DNA of 64,000 nucleotides, taken from NCBI RefSeq assembly GCF_029910535.1, contig NZ_CP069362.1, positions 1,798,001 through 1,862,000 on the forward strand, given 5' to 3'. This document shows, piece by piece, positions 8,491 to 18,849 of the stretch. Positions within the stretch are counted from its first letter, which is position 1. Each line of letters begins with the position of its first letter. This DNA comes from Marinitoga aeolica (GTDB lineage: Bacteria > Thermotogota > Thermotogae > Petrotogales > Petrotogaceae). The notes beneath the pieces are model-generated. The model did no database searches. It saw nothing but the letters and a program-made list of their open reading frames with translations, and was not told where the DNA came from. A program made the translations under genes and the position numbers.

Positions 8491-9615
8491 ATGAGAATAG
8501 CAATCACAGGCGTTACAGGCTCAATTGGTACTCAAACTTTAGAAGTTTTGGAATTTTTAAAAACAAAAAATTTCGATTTTAAATTAGTAGGTATAAGTGC
8601 TGGAAGCAACGTTAAAAAAATGATTGAAATAATAAAAAAGTGGAAGCCAGAATACGCCGCTCTTGAAAATGCTGAACTTGAAGAATTTAATGAAACAAAG
8701 GTATTAACTGGAAAAGATTCAACAATAGAAATGTTAGAAAAATCCAAGCCAGACTTTGTTTTAGTAGCTACAGGTGGAGCAATTGGTATTAAACATACAT
8801 TAAAAGCTATTGAAGTATCAAAAAGAATTGGATTAGCCAATAAAGAGTCAATAGTTTGTGGTGGAAAAATGTTGCTTGAATATGCTAAGAAAAACAATAC
8901 GGAAATCATTCCTGTTGATAGTGAACATAGTGCTTTATTTCAATTAAAATTAGGTGATGAAAAGCCTTCTAAAATAATTATAACAGCTTCTGGTGGTGCT
9001 TTAAGAGATTGGCCTCTTGATAAGCTCAACGAAGTATCTGTTAAAGATGTATTGAATCATCCTGTGTGGTCAATGGGGAAAAGAATTACAGTAGATTCAG
9101 CTACTATGGTAAATAAAGGATTAGAAGTAATTGAAGCTTATCATTTATTTGATTTGAAAAAGGAAAATATAGATGTTTTAATTAATAGAAATAGTCATAT
9201 ACATGCTATAGTAGGTTATCCAGATGGTGTTATGAAATTCCATTATGGTATTCCAAATATGACAATACCAATTGCATATTCCATAACTTATCCTAAAAGA
9301 ATATATGAATATCATTATCCGGATTTAACATTAGAGTCAATAAAATTTGAAAAGGTTGATTATAATAGATATCCTGCTTTAAAATTAGCTTTTGATATTT
9401 TAGGAGATCAAAAACTTCAAATTGTTTATAATGCAGCTGATGAAGTTGCTGTTCAATTATTTTTAGAAGGGAAAATCAAATATACAGAAATTTATAAATT
9501 AATATATCAAGCGATTAATAAATTTATAAATAAAAATATAAAAATTAATAATTTTAGTGATATAATATTAGTAGATAACAATACAAAAAATTTTGTGAAA
9601 GGAATGGTATTATGA
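8491..9615 (+). CDS. dxr: 1-deoxy-D-xylulose 5-phosphate reductoisomerase
   Basis: 374 residues, about the normal length. The protein converts DXP to 2-C-methyl-D-erythritol 4-phosphate with NADPH, the first committed step of the MEP isoprenoid pathway. The N-terminal nucleotide fold is [11 protein letters not shown] (residues 6-16). The catalytic and metal region has [30 protein letters not shown] and [28 protein letters not shown]. The C-terminal helical domain ends in the expected [14 protein letters not shown]. The start follows AAGGAGG. The gene overlaps the next by ATGA, an unusual coupling to a chemoreceptor. A prenyl synthase that would use MEP products lies at 43262-44119. Confidence 0.97.
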   Translation: MRIAITGVTGSIGTQTLEVLEFLKTKNFDFKLVGISAGSNVKKMIEIIKKWKPEYAALENAELEEFNETKVLTGKDSTIEMLEKSKPDFVLVATGGAIGIKHTLKAIEVSKRIGLANKESIVCGGKMLLEYAKKNNTEIIPVDSEHSALFQLKLGDEKPSKIIITASGGALRDWPLDKLNEVSVKDVLNHPVWSMGKRITVDSATMVNKGLEVIEAYHLFDLKKENIDVLINRNSHIHAIVGYPDGVMKFHYGIPNMTIPIAYSITYPKRIYEYHYPDLTLESIKFEKVDYNRYPALKLAFDILGDQKLQIVYNAADEVAVQLFLEGKIKYTEIYKLIYQAINKFINKNIKINNFSDIILVDNNTKNFVKGMVL

Positions 9616-11795
9616 AAAAAATTAAATTTCATCAAACTATGGGGTTCAAAACCATATTCATGGTATCTTTAGTAGTCGCATTAGCGTTTTTGATGAATGG
9701 ATTTATTTCATATTATAATATGAAAAAATTAACGGATGATTTTGTTAAAGAAGGCCTAATGAAACAAAGTGTAGAAAATATTTCTGCTACCATTGAAACA
9801 TTTAATGAGGGATTAAAAACATTAGAAAATACCTTGAGAAACGATGAAATAAATAGAATGAAAACGATAAATGATGCAACAAAAAGCTTGGTAAATGATA
9901 TACTTGAAGATATGAAAAGTGGAAAAATTAATGAAGAAGAAGCAAAAAATAAAATAAAAGAAGAATTAAGAAAGATAAGATTTGACAATGGTCAGGGTTA
10001 TTATTTTATATATGATGAAAATGGTGTAAATGTTATGCATGCGGTTAAACCATCGTTAGAAGGGAAAAATTTATATAATTTACAGGACAAAACAGGAATT
10101 TATTTAATTCAAGAGTTGATAAATGAGGCTAAAAAAGCTTATGAGAATAATGACAGTGGAGTAGTTGTATATTATTGGCCCAAACCAGGAGAACCTGAAG
10201 ATAAATTGTTTCCAAAATTAGGAGTATCGTTTTGGATTCCAGAATTTAAATGGATGGTCGGAACAGGAGTATATATTGATGAAATCGATAAAAAGATTCA
10301 AGCAAAAAAAGAGGAATTTTTAAATAAATTATATAATGAATTATATTCAAGATCATATGTTGGAAGTAATACATACCCAATTGTTTATAATAAAGATGGA
10401 TCATTCTTTATGTATAAAGATAAATCAAAAATAGGGACAAAATCTTCGGCAAAAGATCCAAAATCAGGAAAAATTATATCTCAATTAGCAATGGAAACGA
10501 AGAATGGATTTTACGAATATATGTATCCAAAAGTCAAAGGTTCAGATAAGTTATATAAAAAACTTGCTTATGTGAAAAATGTGGGTGATTTATATGTTGT
10601 TTTAGCAGTTTATGAAGACGAAATTTATCAACCATTAACGAAGTCAAATATGATAAATATAATAGTTTTACTTGCAACCATTATTATAATTATAATAGTT
10701 ATATCTATTTCTATAAAAATATTGATTTCAAAACCTATTCATAAATTAATAGAAAATATTGGTAAGATTGAAAAAGGTATATTAAATGAAAAAGTTGAAG
10801 TTACATCTAAAACAGAAATAGGATTATTAGAACATTCTTTTGAAAATATGAGAAAATCATTAAAAGAATTAATTTCTTCTTTAATAAACGGAAATGAGAT
10901 GATAGATAAAGGAAAAAATAAGGTTTTAGAAAGCGCAGATGAATTAAAAGAAATAGTAGAAAATGTTGAAAAATCACTTGAAGTAGCTTCTGAAGAGTCT
11001 GATAATGCAGCATCTTCTATAGAAGAAACAACATCTGGTATTGAAGAAGTAGCATCAGCAGCACAAATGGTAAGTTCTGCAGCACAGGATTTAAGTCAAA
11101 AAAGTAATGAGGTCGAAAACTCTATTAAGATTGGTGAAAATAGCATTGAAGAGATTCATAATATAGCAAATGAAGCAAAAATTGCTGCAGGGGATAATGC
11201 AGAAAAAGTAAAAGAATTACAGGAAAAATCCGCTAATATTGGTGAAATAGTGGATACTATAGTAAGTATAGCAGAGCAAACTAATTTATTAGCTTTGAAT
11301 GCAGCAATAGAAGCAGCAAGAGCAGGCGAGGCTGGAAAAGGATTTGCTGTTGTAGCAGATGAAATTAGAAAATTAGCTGAGGAAACAAGAAAGGCAACAG
11401 AAAATATTTCAGAATTATTAAAAGGAATAAAAGATGAAGCGGATGCAGTAGGTGAAAAATCCACATCATTATCAAAAATAATTGAAAAAGTTTCTATTAA
11501 AAGCGAAGAAGTATCTGAAGAATTTAGAAATATTAAAGACGCAATTGAAAATATAGTATCCATGGTTGATGGGTTGGCATCAAGTTCTGAAGAACAAAGT
11601 GCATCTACTGAAGAAATGGCGGCAGCAATGGATCAAGCTTCTAAAAATGTAATTAATGTAAATGAGTATATTAGAAGTTCAAAAGATAATTTTGCAAATA
11701 TTGAAAATAGAAGTAAAGAATTACAGAATGTTTCTAAAGAATTGGAAGATGCAGTTCAAAATATGAAAATCTTAATTGAAAAGTTTAGAATATAA
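9612..11795 (+). CDS. Methyl-accepting chemotaxis protein with double Cache_2 sensor
   Basis: 727 residues. A first membrane helix (about 14-35) and a second (about 345-368) bound an extracytoplasmic region of about 310 residues. It has two Cache_2-type parts: [24 protein letters not shown] with [12 protein letters not shown], then [21 protein letters not shown] with [15 protein letters not shown] follows the second helix ([17 protein letters not shown]), then a long coiled coil with the hairpin-tip signature [19 protein letters not shown]. It has no CheR-docking pentapeptide at the C terminus. Small organic acids are common ligands of this sensor class, but the ligand here is unknown. The start overlaps the dxr stop. 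Confidence 0.93.
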   Translation: MKKIKFHQTMGFKTIFMVSLVVALAFLMNGFISYYNMKKLTDDFVKEGLMKQSVENISATIETFNEGLKTLENTLRNDEINRMKTINDATKSLVNDILEDMKSGKINEEEAKNKIKEELRKIRFDNGQGYYFIYDENGVNVMHAVKPSLEGKNLYNLQDKTGIYLIQELINEAKKAYENNDSGVVVYYWPKPGEPEDKLFPKLGVSFWIPEFKWMVGTGVYIDEIDKKIQAKKEEFLNKLYNELYSRSYVGSNTYPIVYNKDGSFFMYKDKSKIGTKSSAKDPKSGKIISQLAMETKNGFYEYMYPKVKGSDKLYKKLAYVKNVGDLYVVLAVYEDEIYQPLTKSNMINIIVLLATIIIIIIVISISIKILISKPIHKLIENIGKIEKGILNEKVEVTSKTEIGLLEHSFENMRKSLKELISSLINGNEMIDKGKNKVLESADELKEIVENVEKSLEVASEESDNAASSIEETTSGIEEVASAAQMVSSAAQDLSQKSNEVENSIKIGENSIEEIHNIANEAKIAAGDNAEKVKELQEKSANIGEIVDTIVSIAEQTNLLALNAAIEAARAGEAGKGFAVVADEIRKLAEETRKATENISELLKGIKDEADAVGEKSTSLSKIIEKVSIKSEEVSEEFRNIKDAIENIVSMVDGLASSSEEQSASTEEMAAAMDQASKNVINVNEYIRSSKDNFANIENRSKELQNVSKELEDAVQNMKILIEKFRI

Positions 11796-11823
11796 AGGAC
11801 TGGCGCAAGCCAGTTCTTTTTTA
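11796..11823 (+). terminator. Rho-independent terminator of dxr-mcp
   Basis: AGGACTGGC (11796-11804), GCAA tetraloop, GCCAGTTCT (11809-11817) with one G-T wobble, then a T-run. Confidence 0.85.
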
Positions 11824-11892
11824 TTATAATCAAATTTCTTAAGAATTATGTTCAATCTAAAAGTATATTTAACAAATTATTAAAATAATGTC

Positions 11893-11921
11893 TTGAAAAG
11901 TCCATATGAGGGTGTTAAAAT
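11893..11921 (+). promoter_or_regulatory. Promoter of the clpX-tsaD-dus-aroE operon
   Basis: TTGAAA (11893-11898), a 17-bp spacer and TAAAAT (11916-11921), with TG one base before the -10. This leaves a leader of about 28 bases before clpX. It is a near-consensus vegetative promoter. Confidence 0.65.
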
Positions 11922-11955
11922 AAATTGAAACTTATTAAAGTAGGAGGATTTATAT

Positions 11956-13191
11956 ATGAAAGAAAAACATTGTTCATTTTGCGGAAGACCAGCAAGTAAA
12001 GTAGAAACTTTAATAGCTGGACCAGGTGTGTATATTTGTAATGAATGTATAGAATTATTTTCTGATTTAATAGAAGAGGAATATGCTAAAGAAGAACCAA
12101 AAAACGCTAAATTAAATGAAAATAAAAAGTTACCAACTCCAGCTGAAATTAAAGCAGAATTAGATAAATATGTTATAGGTCAAGAACATGCTAAAAAAAC
12201 TATTTCAGTAGCAGTATATAATCATTATAAAAGAGTATTTTATGGAAACACTCATGATGATGTTGAAATAGAGAAATCAAATGTGTTATTAATTGGTCCA
12301 ACTGGAACAGGTAAAACATTAATGGCACGAGTTTTAGCAAAAATTTTAGGAGTGCCTTTTGCTATTGCTGATGCTACACCTTTAACGGAAGCGGGATACG
12401 TTGGCGAAGATGTGGAAAACATTATTTTAAGATTATTACAATCCGCCAATTTTGATCCTAAAAAAGCACAAATGGGTATTATATATATAGACGAAATTGA
12501 TAAGATTACAAGAAAATCTCCAAATCCATCTATAACAAGAGATGTTTCTGGTGAAGGTGTTCAACAAGCATTATTGAAAATTGTTGAGGGAACAATTGCT
12601 AATGTGCCACCTCAAGGTGGAAGAAAACACCCTTATCAAGAATTTATAAAAGTTGATACTTCTAACATATTGTTTATTGCAGGTGGAGCGTTTGATGGTT
12701 TAGATGAAATAATTAAACAAAGAATTTTAACAACAACCATGGGTTTTGGTTCTGAAGTGAAAAGTAAAAATGATATGAAATTAGGAGAACTTTTAAAACA
12801 TGTAACACAAGATGATTTAGTACATTATGGTTTAATTCCGGAATTTGTTGGAAGATTCCCTGTTGTAACAACATTAAATGATTTAAGTGCAGAAGATTTA
12901 GTAAAAATTATAAAAGAACCTAAGAATGCAATTTTAAAACAATATCAAAAAATGTTGGAATTAGATGGAATTGAATTAGAATTTACAGATGAAGCATTAT
13001 TAGAATTAGCTAAAGAAGCATTAGAAAGAGGAACAGGTGCAAGAGCATTAAAGAGTGTGTTTGAAGATGTTATGTTAGATATAATGTTTGAAGCCCCAAG
13101 TAAAAAAGGTATAGTTGAAAAAGTAATAATAGATGAAGATGTTGTGAAAGGGGAAAAAGAACCAATTATGATTGAGCGGGAGAGTGCATAA
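11956..13191 (+). CDS. clpX: ATP-dependent Clp protease ATP-binding subunit ClpX
   Basis: 411 residues, full length. The N-terminal zinc-binding domain has Cys 6, 9, 28 and 31 (CSFCGRP ... CNEC). The AAA+ core has Walker A GPTGTGKT (about 115-122), Walker [11 protein letters not shown], the ClpX string [16 protein letters not shown], and [11 protein letters not shown] near the pore/sensor region. The C-terminal lid ends with [22 protein letters not shown]. ClpX unfolds substrates for ClpP, which is not in this window. The start follows TAGGAGG. The stop overlaps the tsaD start by one base (TAATG), so these are one operon. Confidence 0.98.
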   Translation: MKEKHCSFCGRPASKVETLIAGPGVYICNECIELFSDLIEEEYAKEEPKNAKLNENKKLPTPAEIKAELDKYVIGQEHAKKTISVAVYNHYKRVFYGNTHDDVEIEKSNVLLIGPTGTGKTLMARVLAKILGVPFAIADATPLTEAGYVGEDVENIILRLLQSANFDPKKAQMGIIYIDEIDKITRKSPNPSITRDVSGEGVQQALLKIVEGTIANVPPQGGRKHPYQEFIKVDTSNILFIAGGAFDGLDEIIKQRILTTTMGFGSEVKSKNDMKLGELLKHVTQDDLVHYGLIPEFVGRFPVVTTLNDLSAEDLVKIIKEPKNAILKQYQKMLELDGIELEFTDEALLELAKEALERGTGARALKSVFEDVMLDIMFEAPSKKGIVEKVIIDEDVVKGEKEPIMIERESA

Positions 13192-14195
13192 TGGAACCTA
13201 TAATATTTTCAATTGAAACTTCCTGTGATGAAACAGCAGTTGCAATATTGAGGGGGAAAAATGAGGTTCTTTCTCATTTAGTAGTTTCTCAAATTGACAT
13301 TCATAAGGTTTTTGGCGGAGTTGTGCCAGAAATTGCAGCAAGAAAACATCTTAATTACTTAAATAATTTGACAGAAAAAGCTTTTGAAGAAGCGGAAATA
13401 GAACCAGAAGAAATTTCTGCTATTGCAGTTACATATGGCCCCGGATTAGTCGGGGCTTTGCTTATTGGATTAAACTTTGCAAAAGGATTAGCTCTGAATT
13501 TAAATAAACCTTTAATAGGAGTTAATCATTTATATGGTCATATTTATGCGAATTTTTTAGCTTTTCCAGAATTAAAACCGCCATTTTTAGTATTATTAGT
13601 ATCTGGTGGTCATACAATGATTTTACATGCAAAAGATTATTTGCATTTTGAAATAATTGGTCAAACTATGGATGATGCTGCAGGGGAAGCTTTTGACAAA
13701 GTAGCCAGAATGCTTAATCTTGGATATCCTGGAGGACCTAAGATTGATGAATTGTCTCAAAAAGGAGAACCAATATATGAGTTTCCTAAGCCGTTATATC
13801 ATAAAGGATATGATTTTAGTTTTAGTGGATTAAAAACAGCGTTATTATATTTCACAAAAGAAAATGAGAATTATAAAATTGAAGATGTTGCAGCTTCATT
13901 TCAAAAAGCATTAATAGATACGTTAATACATAAAACAATAAAAGCTTCAAAAGATTTAAAAATCAATGATATTATTATAGCGGGTGGTGTTGCTGCAAAT
14001 TCATATTTAAGAGAGAAAATTAATGAAGAAAAATCAAGAAATAAGAAATTAAATATATATTTCCCACCATTGAATTTATGTACAGATAATGCTTTAATGA
14101 TTGCAAGAGCTGGATATGAAAAATATATAAGAAATCAGTTTGCTGATTTAAATTTAGATGCAGTTCCAAACTTGGGGTTGAAAGATATATGTTAA
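13191..14195 (+). CDS. tsaD: tRNA N6-adenosine threonylcarbamoyltransferase TsaD
   Basis: 334 residues of the ASKHA-fold Kae1/TsaD family. With TsaB and TsaE it transfers threonylcarbamoyl to A37 of ANN-decoding tRNAs. Motifs: N-terminal SIETSCDETAVAIL; the metal-binding NHLYGHIYANF near 112-122; LLVSGGHTMI; GEAFDKVARMLNLGYPGGP; and the C-terminal CTDNALMIARAG. The start overlaps the clpX stop and the stop overlaps the dus start by seven bases, so the genes are translated as a chain. TsaB and TsaE are not in the window. Confidence 0.97.
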   Translation: MEPIIFSIETSCDETAVAILRGKNEVLSHLVVSQIDIHKVFGGVVPEIAARKHLNYLNNLTEKAFEEAEIEPEEISAIAVTYGPGLVGALLIGLNFAKGLALNLNKPLIGVNHLYGHIYANFLAFPELKPPFLVLLVSGGHTMILHAKDYLHFEIIGQTMDDAAGEAFDKVARMLNLGYPGGPKIDELSQKGEPIYEFPKPLYHKGYDFSFSGLKTALLYFTKENENYKIEDVAASFQKALIDTLIHKTIKASKDLKINDIIIAGGVAANSYLREKINEEKSRNKKLNIYFPPLNLCTDNALMIARAGYEKYIRNQFADLNLDAVPNLGLKDIC

Positions 14196-15079
14196 AAGGT
14201 AAGATAGGTTTAGCACCTATGGCTGATTATACAGATTATGCTTATAGAGAGTTATGTAGAGAATATGGTGCAGAATTTACATTTACAGAGATGATTAGTG
14301 TGGAAGCTTTGATAAGAGATAAAAAAGAGAGTTTTCAGATGCTTCCTAAAGAAAATGAAAAGAATATAGGAATACAATTATTTGGAGCGAATATTGAAAG
14401 TTTCGTAAAAGCAGGTTTAATGGTTCAAAATTATGGTGATTGGATAGATATTAATGCAGGTTGTCCTGTTAAAAAAGTAGTGAAAAAAGGTGCAGGTTCA
14501 GCTCTTTTAAAAGATTTAAATAAACTTGGAGAAATAATAAAAGCATTAAAAAATACAGTTGATATTCCTGTTGGAGTCAAAGTGAGATTGGGATTTGATG
14601 AGGATATAGGAGAAAAAATTATAAATACTGTTCAGGAAAATAATGCTGATTATGTAATTGTTCATGCAAGAACTCAAAAGCAATTATATTCAGGTCAATC
14701 TAATTGGGAAAGGTTTAAAGATTTAAGCGAAATATGTAATATACCGCTTGGTGCAAGTGGCGATATATACTCTTATAATGATGCTAAAGTATTAATTGAG
14801 GAATATGGTGTGGATTTTGTAGTAGTTGCAAGGGGAAGTATTGGAAATCCCTGGATTTTTTCTAATAGAAAACCAGACATTGAAGAATTAAAAGAGACTA
14901 TGATAAAACATGCTAAAATGATGATAGATGATTATGGTGAAGAAAAAGCAATACGAAGATTTAAGAAAATTTTTATTGGTTATACAAAAGGATTAAAAAA
15001 TGCTCGAGAATTAAGAAAAAAAGTGGCATATATAAACTCATATGGTGATTTATTAAATGTAGTAAGTGAACTAAAATAA
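14189..15079 (+). CDS. dus: tRNA-dihydrouridine synthase
   Basis: 296 residues. An FMN-binding TIM barrel starts with KIGLAPMADYTDYAYREL, and the catalytic Cys is in INAGCPVKKVVKKGAGSALL (near residue 92). DIPVGVKVRLGF and VVARGSIGNPWIF complete the Dus pattern. The enzyme reduces uridines in the tRNA D-loop using NADPH and FMN. The start ATG lies inside the 3' end of tsaD. Which of the DusA/B/C specificities applies cannot be told from the sequence; bacterial single-copy enzymes are usually DusB-like. Confidence 0.93.
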   Translation: MLKGKIGLAPMADYTDYAYRELCREYGAEFTFTEMISVEALIRDKKESFQMLPKENEKNIGIQLFGANIESFVKAGLMVQNYGDWIDINAGCPVKKVVKKGAGSALLKDLNKLGEIIKALKNTVDIPVGVKVRLGFDEDIGEKIINTVQENNADYVIVHARTQKQLYSGQSNWERFKDLSEICNIPLGASGDIYSYNDAKVLIEEYGVDFVVVARGSIGNPWIFSNRKPDIEELKETMIKHAKMMIDDYGEEKAIRRFKKIFIGYTKGLKNARELRKKVAYINSYGDLLNVVSELK

Positions 15080-15093
15080 TATGTAAAGGTGTG

Positions 15094-15864
15094 ATGAATA
15101 TACTACGATTTGGAATAGTGCAGTATCCGAAAAAATTAAGCATGTCAGAGAAAGTGTTTAACAAATATTTTCAAGAAATAAATATTGATGCTGTTTATGA
15201 AGGGATTAATATAAATCCAAGTGATTTTGATTTTAAAATAAAAGATGTTTTGAATAATTATTATGGTTTGAATATAACCGTTCCTTATAAAGAGAGAATT
15301 TTCAAATATCTGAATGCAGCTACTGATAGTGCTATTTTTTTATCCGCAATAAATACAATACATAAAGGTATTGGTTATAATACTGATTGGATAGGTTTTT
15401 ATAATTCTATAATAAATGAAGACTTAAACGGAGATATATTGGTATTGGGTGCAGGTGGAGCAGCAAAGGCTATATTATATGGATTGTATAAAATAGGAAT
15501 AGATAGAGTAAAACTTATAAATAGAACATATGAAAGAGCAATTGAATTAAAAAAATTGTTTAATAAAAAAATTAAAATTGAGATTGAAAAATATGAAAAA
15601 ATAAACACAATAATTAATGATGTGGATATATTTATAAATACAACTTCGTTAGGAATGTTCAATGAAAGATTACCAGTTAAACTAAATGAAAAATTAAGTT
15701 TAGTATATGATGTGGTTTATTTTCATACACCATTGCAGAAAAAAGCAGAAAGTCTTGGAATAAAGACAATTAATGGAAAAATGATGTGGTATTATCAAGC
15801 AGTTGAGAATTTAAAAATTTGGAATTTATTTAATGAAGAAAAATTTTTGAAAATTAAATTATAA
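15094..15864 (+). CDS. aroE: Shikimate dehydrogenase
   Basis: About 256 residues. It reduces 3-dehydroshikimate to shikimate. The N-terminal substrate domain has KKLSMSEKVF in place of the usual SxSxxxHN; the Ser pattern is kept but the His/Asn end is altered. NITVPYKE carries the catalytic Lys (residue 66) and YNTDWIGF the catalytic Asp. The NADP domain has GAGGAAKAILYGL, INRTYERA and INTTSLGM. GTG at 15091 and ATG at 15094 are both in frame; ATG leaves better room for AAAGG. It is the last gene of the clpX operon and is cut off from aroC by the IS3-damaged locus. Confidence 0.9.
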   Translation: MNILRFGIVQYPKKLSMSEKVFNKYFQEINIDAVYEGININPSDFDFKIKDVLNNYYGLNITVPYKERIFKYLNAATDSAIFLSAINTIHKGIGYNTDWIGFYNSIINEDLNGDILVLGAGGAAKAILYGLYKIGIDRVKLINRTYERAIELKKLFNKKIKIEIEKYEKINTIINDVDIFINTTSLGMFNERLPVKLNEKLSLVYDVVYFHTPLQKKAESLGIKTINGKMMWYYQAVENLKIWNLFNEEKFLKIKL

Positions 15865-15868
15865 GATA

Positions 15869-15899
15869 AAAATGAGGCGAAAGCCTCATTTTATTTTTA
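15869..15899 (+). terminator. Rho-independent terminator after aroE
   Basis: AAAATGAGGC (15869-15878), GAAA tetraloop, GCCTCATTTT (15883-15892), then a T-rich tail. Confidence 0.9.
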
Positions 15900-15901
15900 T
15901 A

Positions 15902-15910
15902 TGGTATAAT
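15902..15910 (+). promoter_or_regulatory. Extended -10 promoter of the AAA-ATPase/nuclease gene
   Basis: TGGTATAAT (TATAAT 15905-15910) is a perfect extended -10. Transcription would start near 15917, inside or just before the GGAGGTGG ribosome site, giving a very short leader. Confidence 0.5.
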
Positions 15911-15929
15911 TGAATTGGAGGTGGAAACG

Positions 15930-17441
15930 ATGAAAAAATTACCAATAGGAATACAGGATTATAAAAAAATAATAGAAGGAAATTATATATATGTAGATAA
16001 AACAAAATATATATATGACTTAATAAGTTCAGAAGTACCAATATTTCTATCTCGTCCAAGAAGATTTGGAAAGAGCTTAACGATATCGACATTATATTAC
16101 ATATTCAAAGGTGAAAAAGAATTATTTAAAGATACATATCTATATAACAAATGGGAATTCAAAGAATATCCAATAATAAGGATAAGCTTATTAGATACAG
16201 CAAGTAACACAGAAGAAGAATTAAAAGAAGGATTATTGAAGATAATAAAAAAAGAAGCAATGAAAAATGAAATAGAAATAGAGAGTAATCATTATAAATA
16301 TGCATTTGATGAATTAATATATAAATTATCCAAAAAAGGTAAAGTAGTAATATTAGTAGATGAATATGAAAAACCGATATTAGATAATATAAATAACAAA
16401 GAAAAAGCAGAAAAATATAGAGAAATACTAAGAGATTTTTATGTAACTGTAAAATCTAATGATGAATATTTAAAGTTTATATTCATAACAGGAATAACAG
16501 AATACACACTAAAAAGTGTGTATTCGGGTTTAAATAATTTAATGAAGATTTCTTTTGATAAAAATTATTCAAATTTTTTGGGTTTTACCCAAAAAGAATT
16601 AGAATATTATTTCAATGACCATATAGAAGAAACAGCAAAAGAAATGGGGATAAGTAAAGAAGAATTATTAAAAGAAATAAAAACATATTATAATGGATTC
16701 TCATTTGATGGAGAACATTTTGTATATAATCCATTTTCAGTATTAAGATTCTTTGATGAAAGGAAATTTCAAAATTATTGGTTTGAAAGTGGATCACCAT
16801 CATTCATATACGAATACGTAAAAGGAAGAAAAATAGAATACGAAGATTTAGTAAAATACACAGTAGATTCATTAGACTTTACAACAAGAGAAATAGAAGA
16901 AGCAAATGCAAATATATTCTTTGCACAAGCAGGATACTTAACCTTTAAAGGAATAAAAAAATATGGAATAACAGAAAAGTATATCTTAGACTATCCAAAT
17001 CTTGAAGTAAAAAATAGTTTTTCAAAACTAATATTAGAAGCAAATTATAGCCTAAACGAAGAATCATATGAAAAAATATATGAAATATATGAATTAGTAG
17101 AAGAAAATAAGATAGAGGAATTAATAGAAGAAATAAAAAGGATAATAAGTGCAATACCGTATAACTTACATCAAAAAAGAGAAAGTTATTATCACTCATT
17201 AATATATACAATATTAGCCTCAGCAGGATTAAACGTAACAGCAGAAGAATTAACAAATCTTGGAAGAATAGATTTATTATTAGAGCATAATGACAAAATA
17301 TACTTATTTGAAATAAAACTAGATAAAAGCGCTAAAGAAGCAATAAATCAAATAAAAGAAAAGAAATATCATGAAAAATACAAAATTAAAAATAATGAAA
17401 TATACATAATAGCGGCTTGCCCCCTGGATATTGGAGAATAA
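15930..17441 (+). pseudogene. AAA-ATPase-like / PD-(D/E)XK nuclease fusion (DUF1703 type), 3' end replaced by IS3 insertion
   Basis: An AAA-ATPase-like domain (PF09820 type) begins with MKKLPIGIQDYKKI. The Walker A variant is RPRRFGKSL (about 45-53) and Walker B is VVILVDEYEKPI. The C-terminal PD-(D/E)XK domain (PF08011 type) keeps GRIDLLL and YLFEIK with a downstream Gln. GGAGGTGG at 15917-15924 fixes ATG 15930 as the start rather than the upstream TTG. The last native codons encode NEIYII; after base 17411 the frame runs into the IS end and adds AACPLDIGE. The lost tail sits at 18934-18993. Ile is written almost only as ATA, unlike neighbouring genes, which suggests acquisition by transfer. 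The nuclease core is intact, so the product may still work. Function in this family is unproven. Confidence 0.88.
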
Positions 17442-17452
17442 ATAAGGAAAAC

Positions 17453-18448
17453 TCATTTTTTCACACAAACAATAAAATCATTAAATTTAATAGATTTAAT
17501 TTCGTCTAAGTTAGAATCAATATCTTGATTAGAAAAAAGATTAAAAACAAAATCAGGAGTAAAATAATTTAAAGAACCGTGAGGCCTTAAATTATTGTAA
17601 AAATAAATGTATGAAATATAGTAATTATAAACATCATCAATATGTTCAAATTCAATAGATTCAACAAATTCACGTTGAACACTAGAATGAAAAGATTCAA
17701 TATAAGCTTGAGAATTAGGATTATTTTTGTAACCAAATTCATGAATAATATTTAATTCATCCATAAAAGCAGCAGTAATTTTAGCTTTAAATTGTGGTCC
17801 ATTATCTGTCCTAATAATGAGATTATCAGGAGTAGCACCTCTAAAATTAATAGCTTTTCTTAAAGTTGAAATAAAATCTTTAGCTTTAATAGAATTACCA
17901 ATATAAACACCAACAACAGCCCTATCAAAACTATCGATTATAGTAAGTATTGCGATATAACCATCATATTTAGTGGGGATAAATTTAATATCTGATTCCC
18001 AGTATTGATTAGGTCTGGTAATATCGTGATTTTTAGGTCTTCTTTTAGGATGTTTTGGATGATGACGATAATTTCTAATAAGATTTAATTCTTTTCTTAA
18101 TCTATGAATCTTTTTGTGATTAATAATAATATTATACTTGTGTCTAAAAATAGCAGCTAACTTCTTAGAACCAAGAGTTTTGTAAAAGAACTCAGGATTC
18201 AAAGGGTCATCAATAGATAACAAATCAACAAGCAATTGTTTAATATAATCATCAGAAACTTTTTTACCGTCAGCAGTATAGGAATGACCTTTAAAATAAG
18301 ACTTTCTGGTTCTTTTAACAACAAAAAACAACCTGGTATTATAATAAAAAGAACTGGAACTAATGTTATAACGATTGAGTAAAAAAGAAGTAGAAACACC
18401 AAAATCTCTATATTTAAAAACAATCAAAAGATTACCAATAAAAGTCAC
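17453..18448 (-). CDS. IS3-family transposase OrfB (DDE integrase core)
   Basis: 331 residues counted from GTG 18448. An HTH_21-like N-terminal part (KIHRLRKELNLIRNYR) is followed by the rve catalytic core: first Asp in QYWESDIKFIP, second in IIRTDNGPQF, and Glu in NSQAYIESFHSSVQ, so the DDE triad is intact. The C-terminal NNLRPHGSLNYFTP is the usual IS3 ending. The GTG overlaps the orfA stop (GTGA) in the -1 frame. The functional product is probably the OrfAB fusion made by frameshifting, and the GTG may not be a real start. Confidence 0.93.
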   Translation of the reverse strand: MTFIGNLLIVFKYRDFGVSTSFLLNRYNISSSSFYYNTRLFFVVKRTRKSYFKGHSYTADGKKVSDDYIKQLLVDLLSIDDPLNPEFFYKTLGSKKLAAIFRHKYNIIINHKKIHRLRKELNLIRNYRHHPKHPKRRPKNHDITRPNQYWESDIKFIPTKYDGYIAILTIIDSFDRAVVGVYIGNSIKAKDFISTLRKAINFRGATPDNLIIRTDNGPQFKAKITAAFMDELNIIHEFGYKNNPNSQAYIESFHSSVQREFVESIEFEHIDDVYNYYISYIYFYNNLRPHGSLNYFTPDFVFNLFSNQDIDSNLDEIKSIKFNDFIVCVKK

Positions 18449-18849
18449 TTTTTCCAGTTGTGTTTTTTTTTCAAAAAGTTAATCTCATCTTCTTGCATTT
18501 TAATAAGCAACTCTTTTTCAATAAGAAGACGTTCATAATATTCAATTTTTTTCTTTAAAGAATTAGTATCATTGGAATTATTATCAGGTTTAACAATACC
18601 AGCAGACTCATAAATAAAAGGAGGAACCTTAGAAATATCAGAAATAATGGACTTAGGCCTTCCTTTCTTAGAATTGAAGATATTGTCATCATAACCAGAA
18701 TCTTCATATTTTTTAACCCATTTATGTAAAGTATGAGGGGAAGGAATACCATTCTTACTAGCAATATCGGATAAAGACTTATCAGAATTAAGATATTCTT
18801 TAACAACTTGAAGTTTGAAATCAGGAGAATACTTATTTCTATTTTTCAT
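18445..18849 (-). CDS. IS3-family transposase OrfA (HTH)
   Basis: 134 residues from ATG 18849, which sits after AAAGGGGTG; an ATG 18 bases further upstream overlaps that ribosome site and is less likely. KYSPDFKLQVVKEYL and GIPSPHTLHKWVKKY form the HTH_Tnp_1 domain that binds the IS ends. The C-terminal part is a leucine-zipper-like coiled coil (KKKIEYYERLLIEKELLIKM). It ends in a Lys-rich stretch encoded by a run of nine A (18463-18471 on this strand), a likely -1 slippery site into orfB. Confidence 0.92.
   Translation of the reverse strand: MKNRNKYSPDFKLQVVKEYLNSDKSLSDIASKNGIPSPHTLHKWVKKYEDSGYDDNIFNSKKGRPKSIISDISKVPPFIYESAGIVKPDNNSNDTNSLKKKIEYYERLLIEKELLIKMQEDEINFLKKKHNWKK

Noticed and set aside
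11156-11563. Long open frames antisense to chemoreceptor and other genes
   Set aside because: They lie opposite well-recognised coding sequence, have low-complexity translations and lack ribosome sites; they are composition shadows.
15915-15929. Upstream TTG start for the AAA-ATPase/nuclease gene
   Set aside because: The five extra codons are the ribosome site itself (GGAGGTGG); ATG 15930 is correctly spaced.
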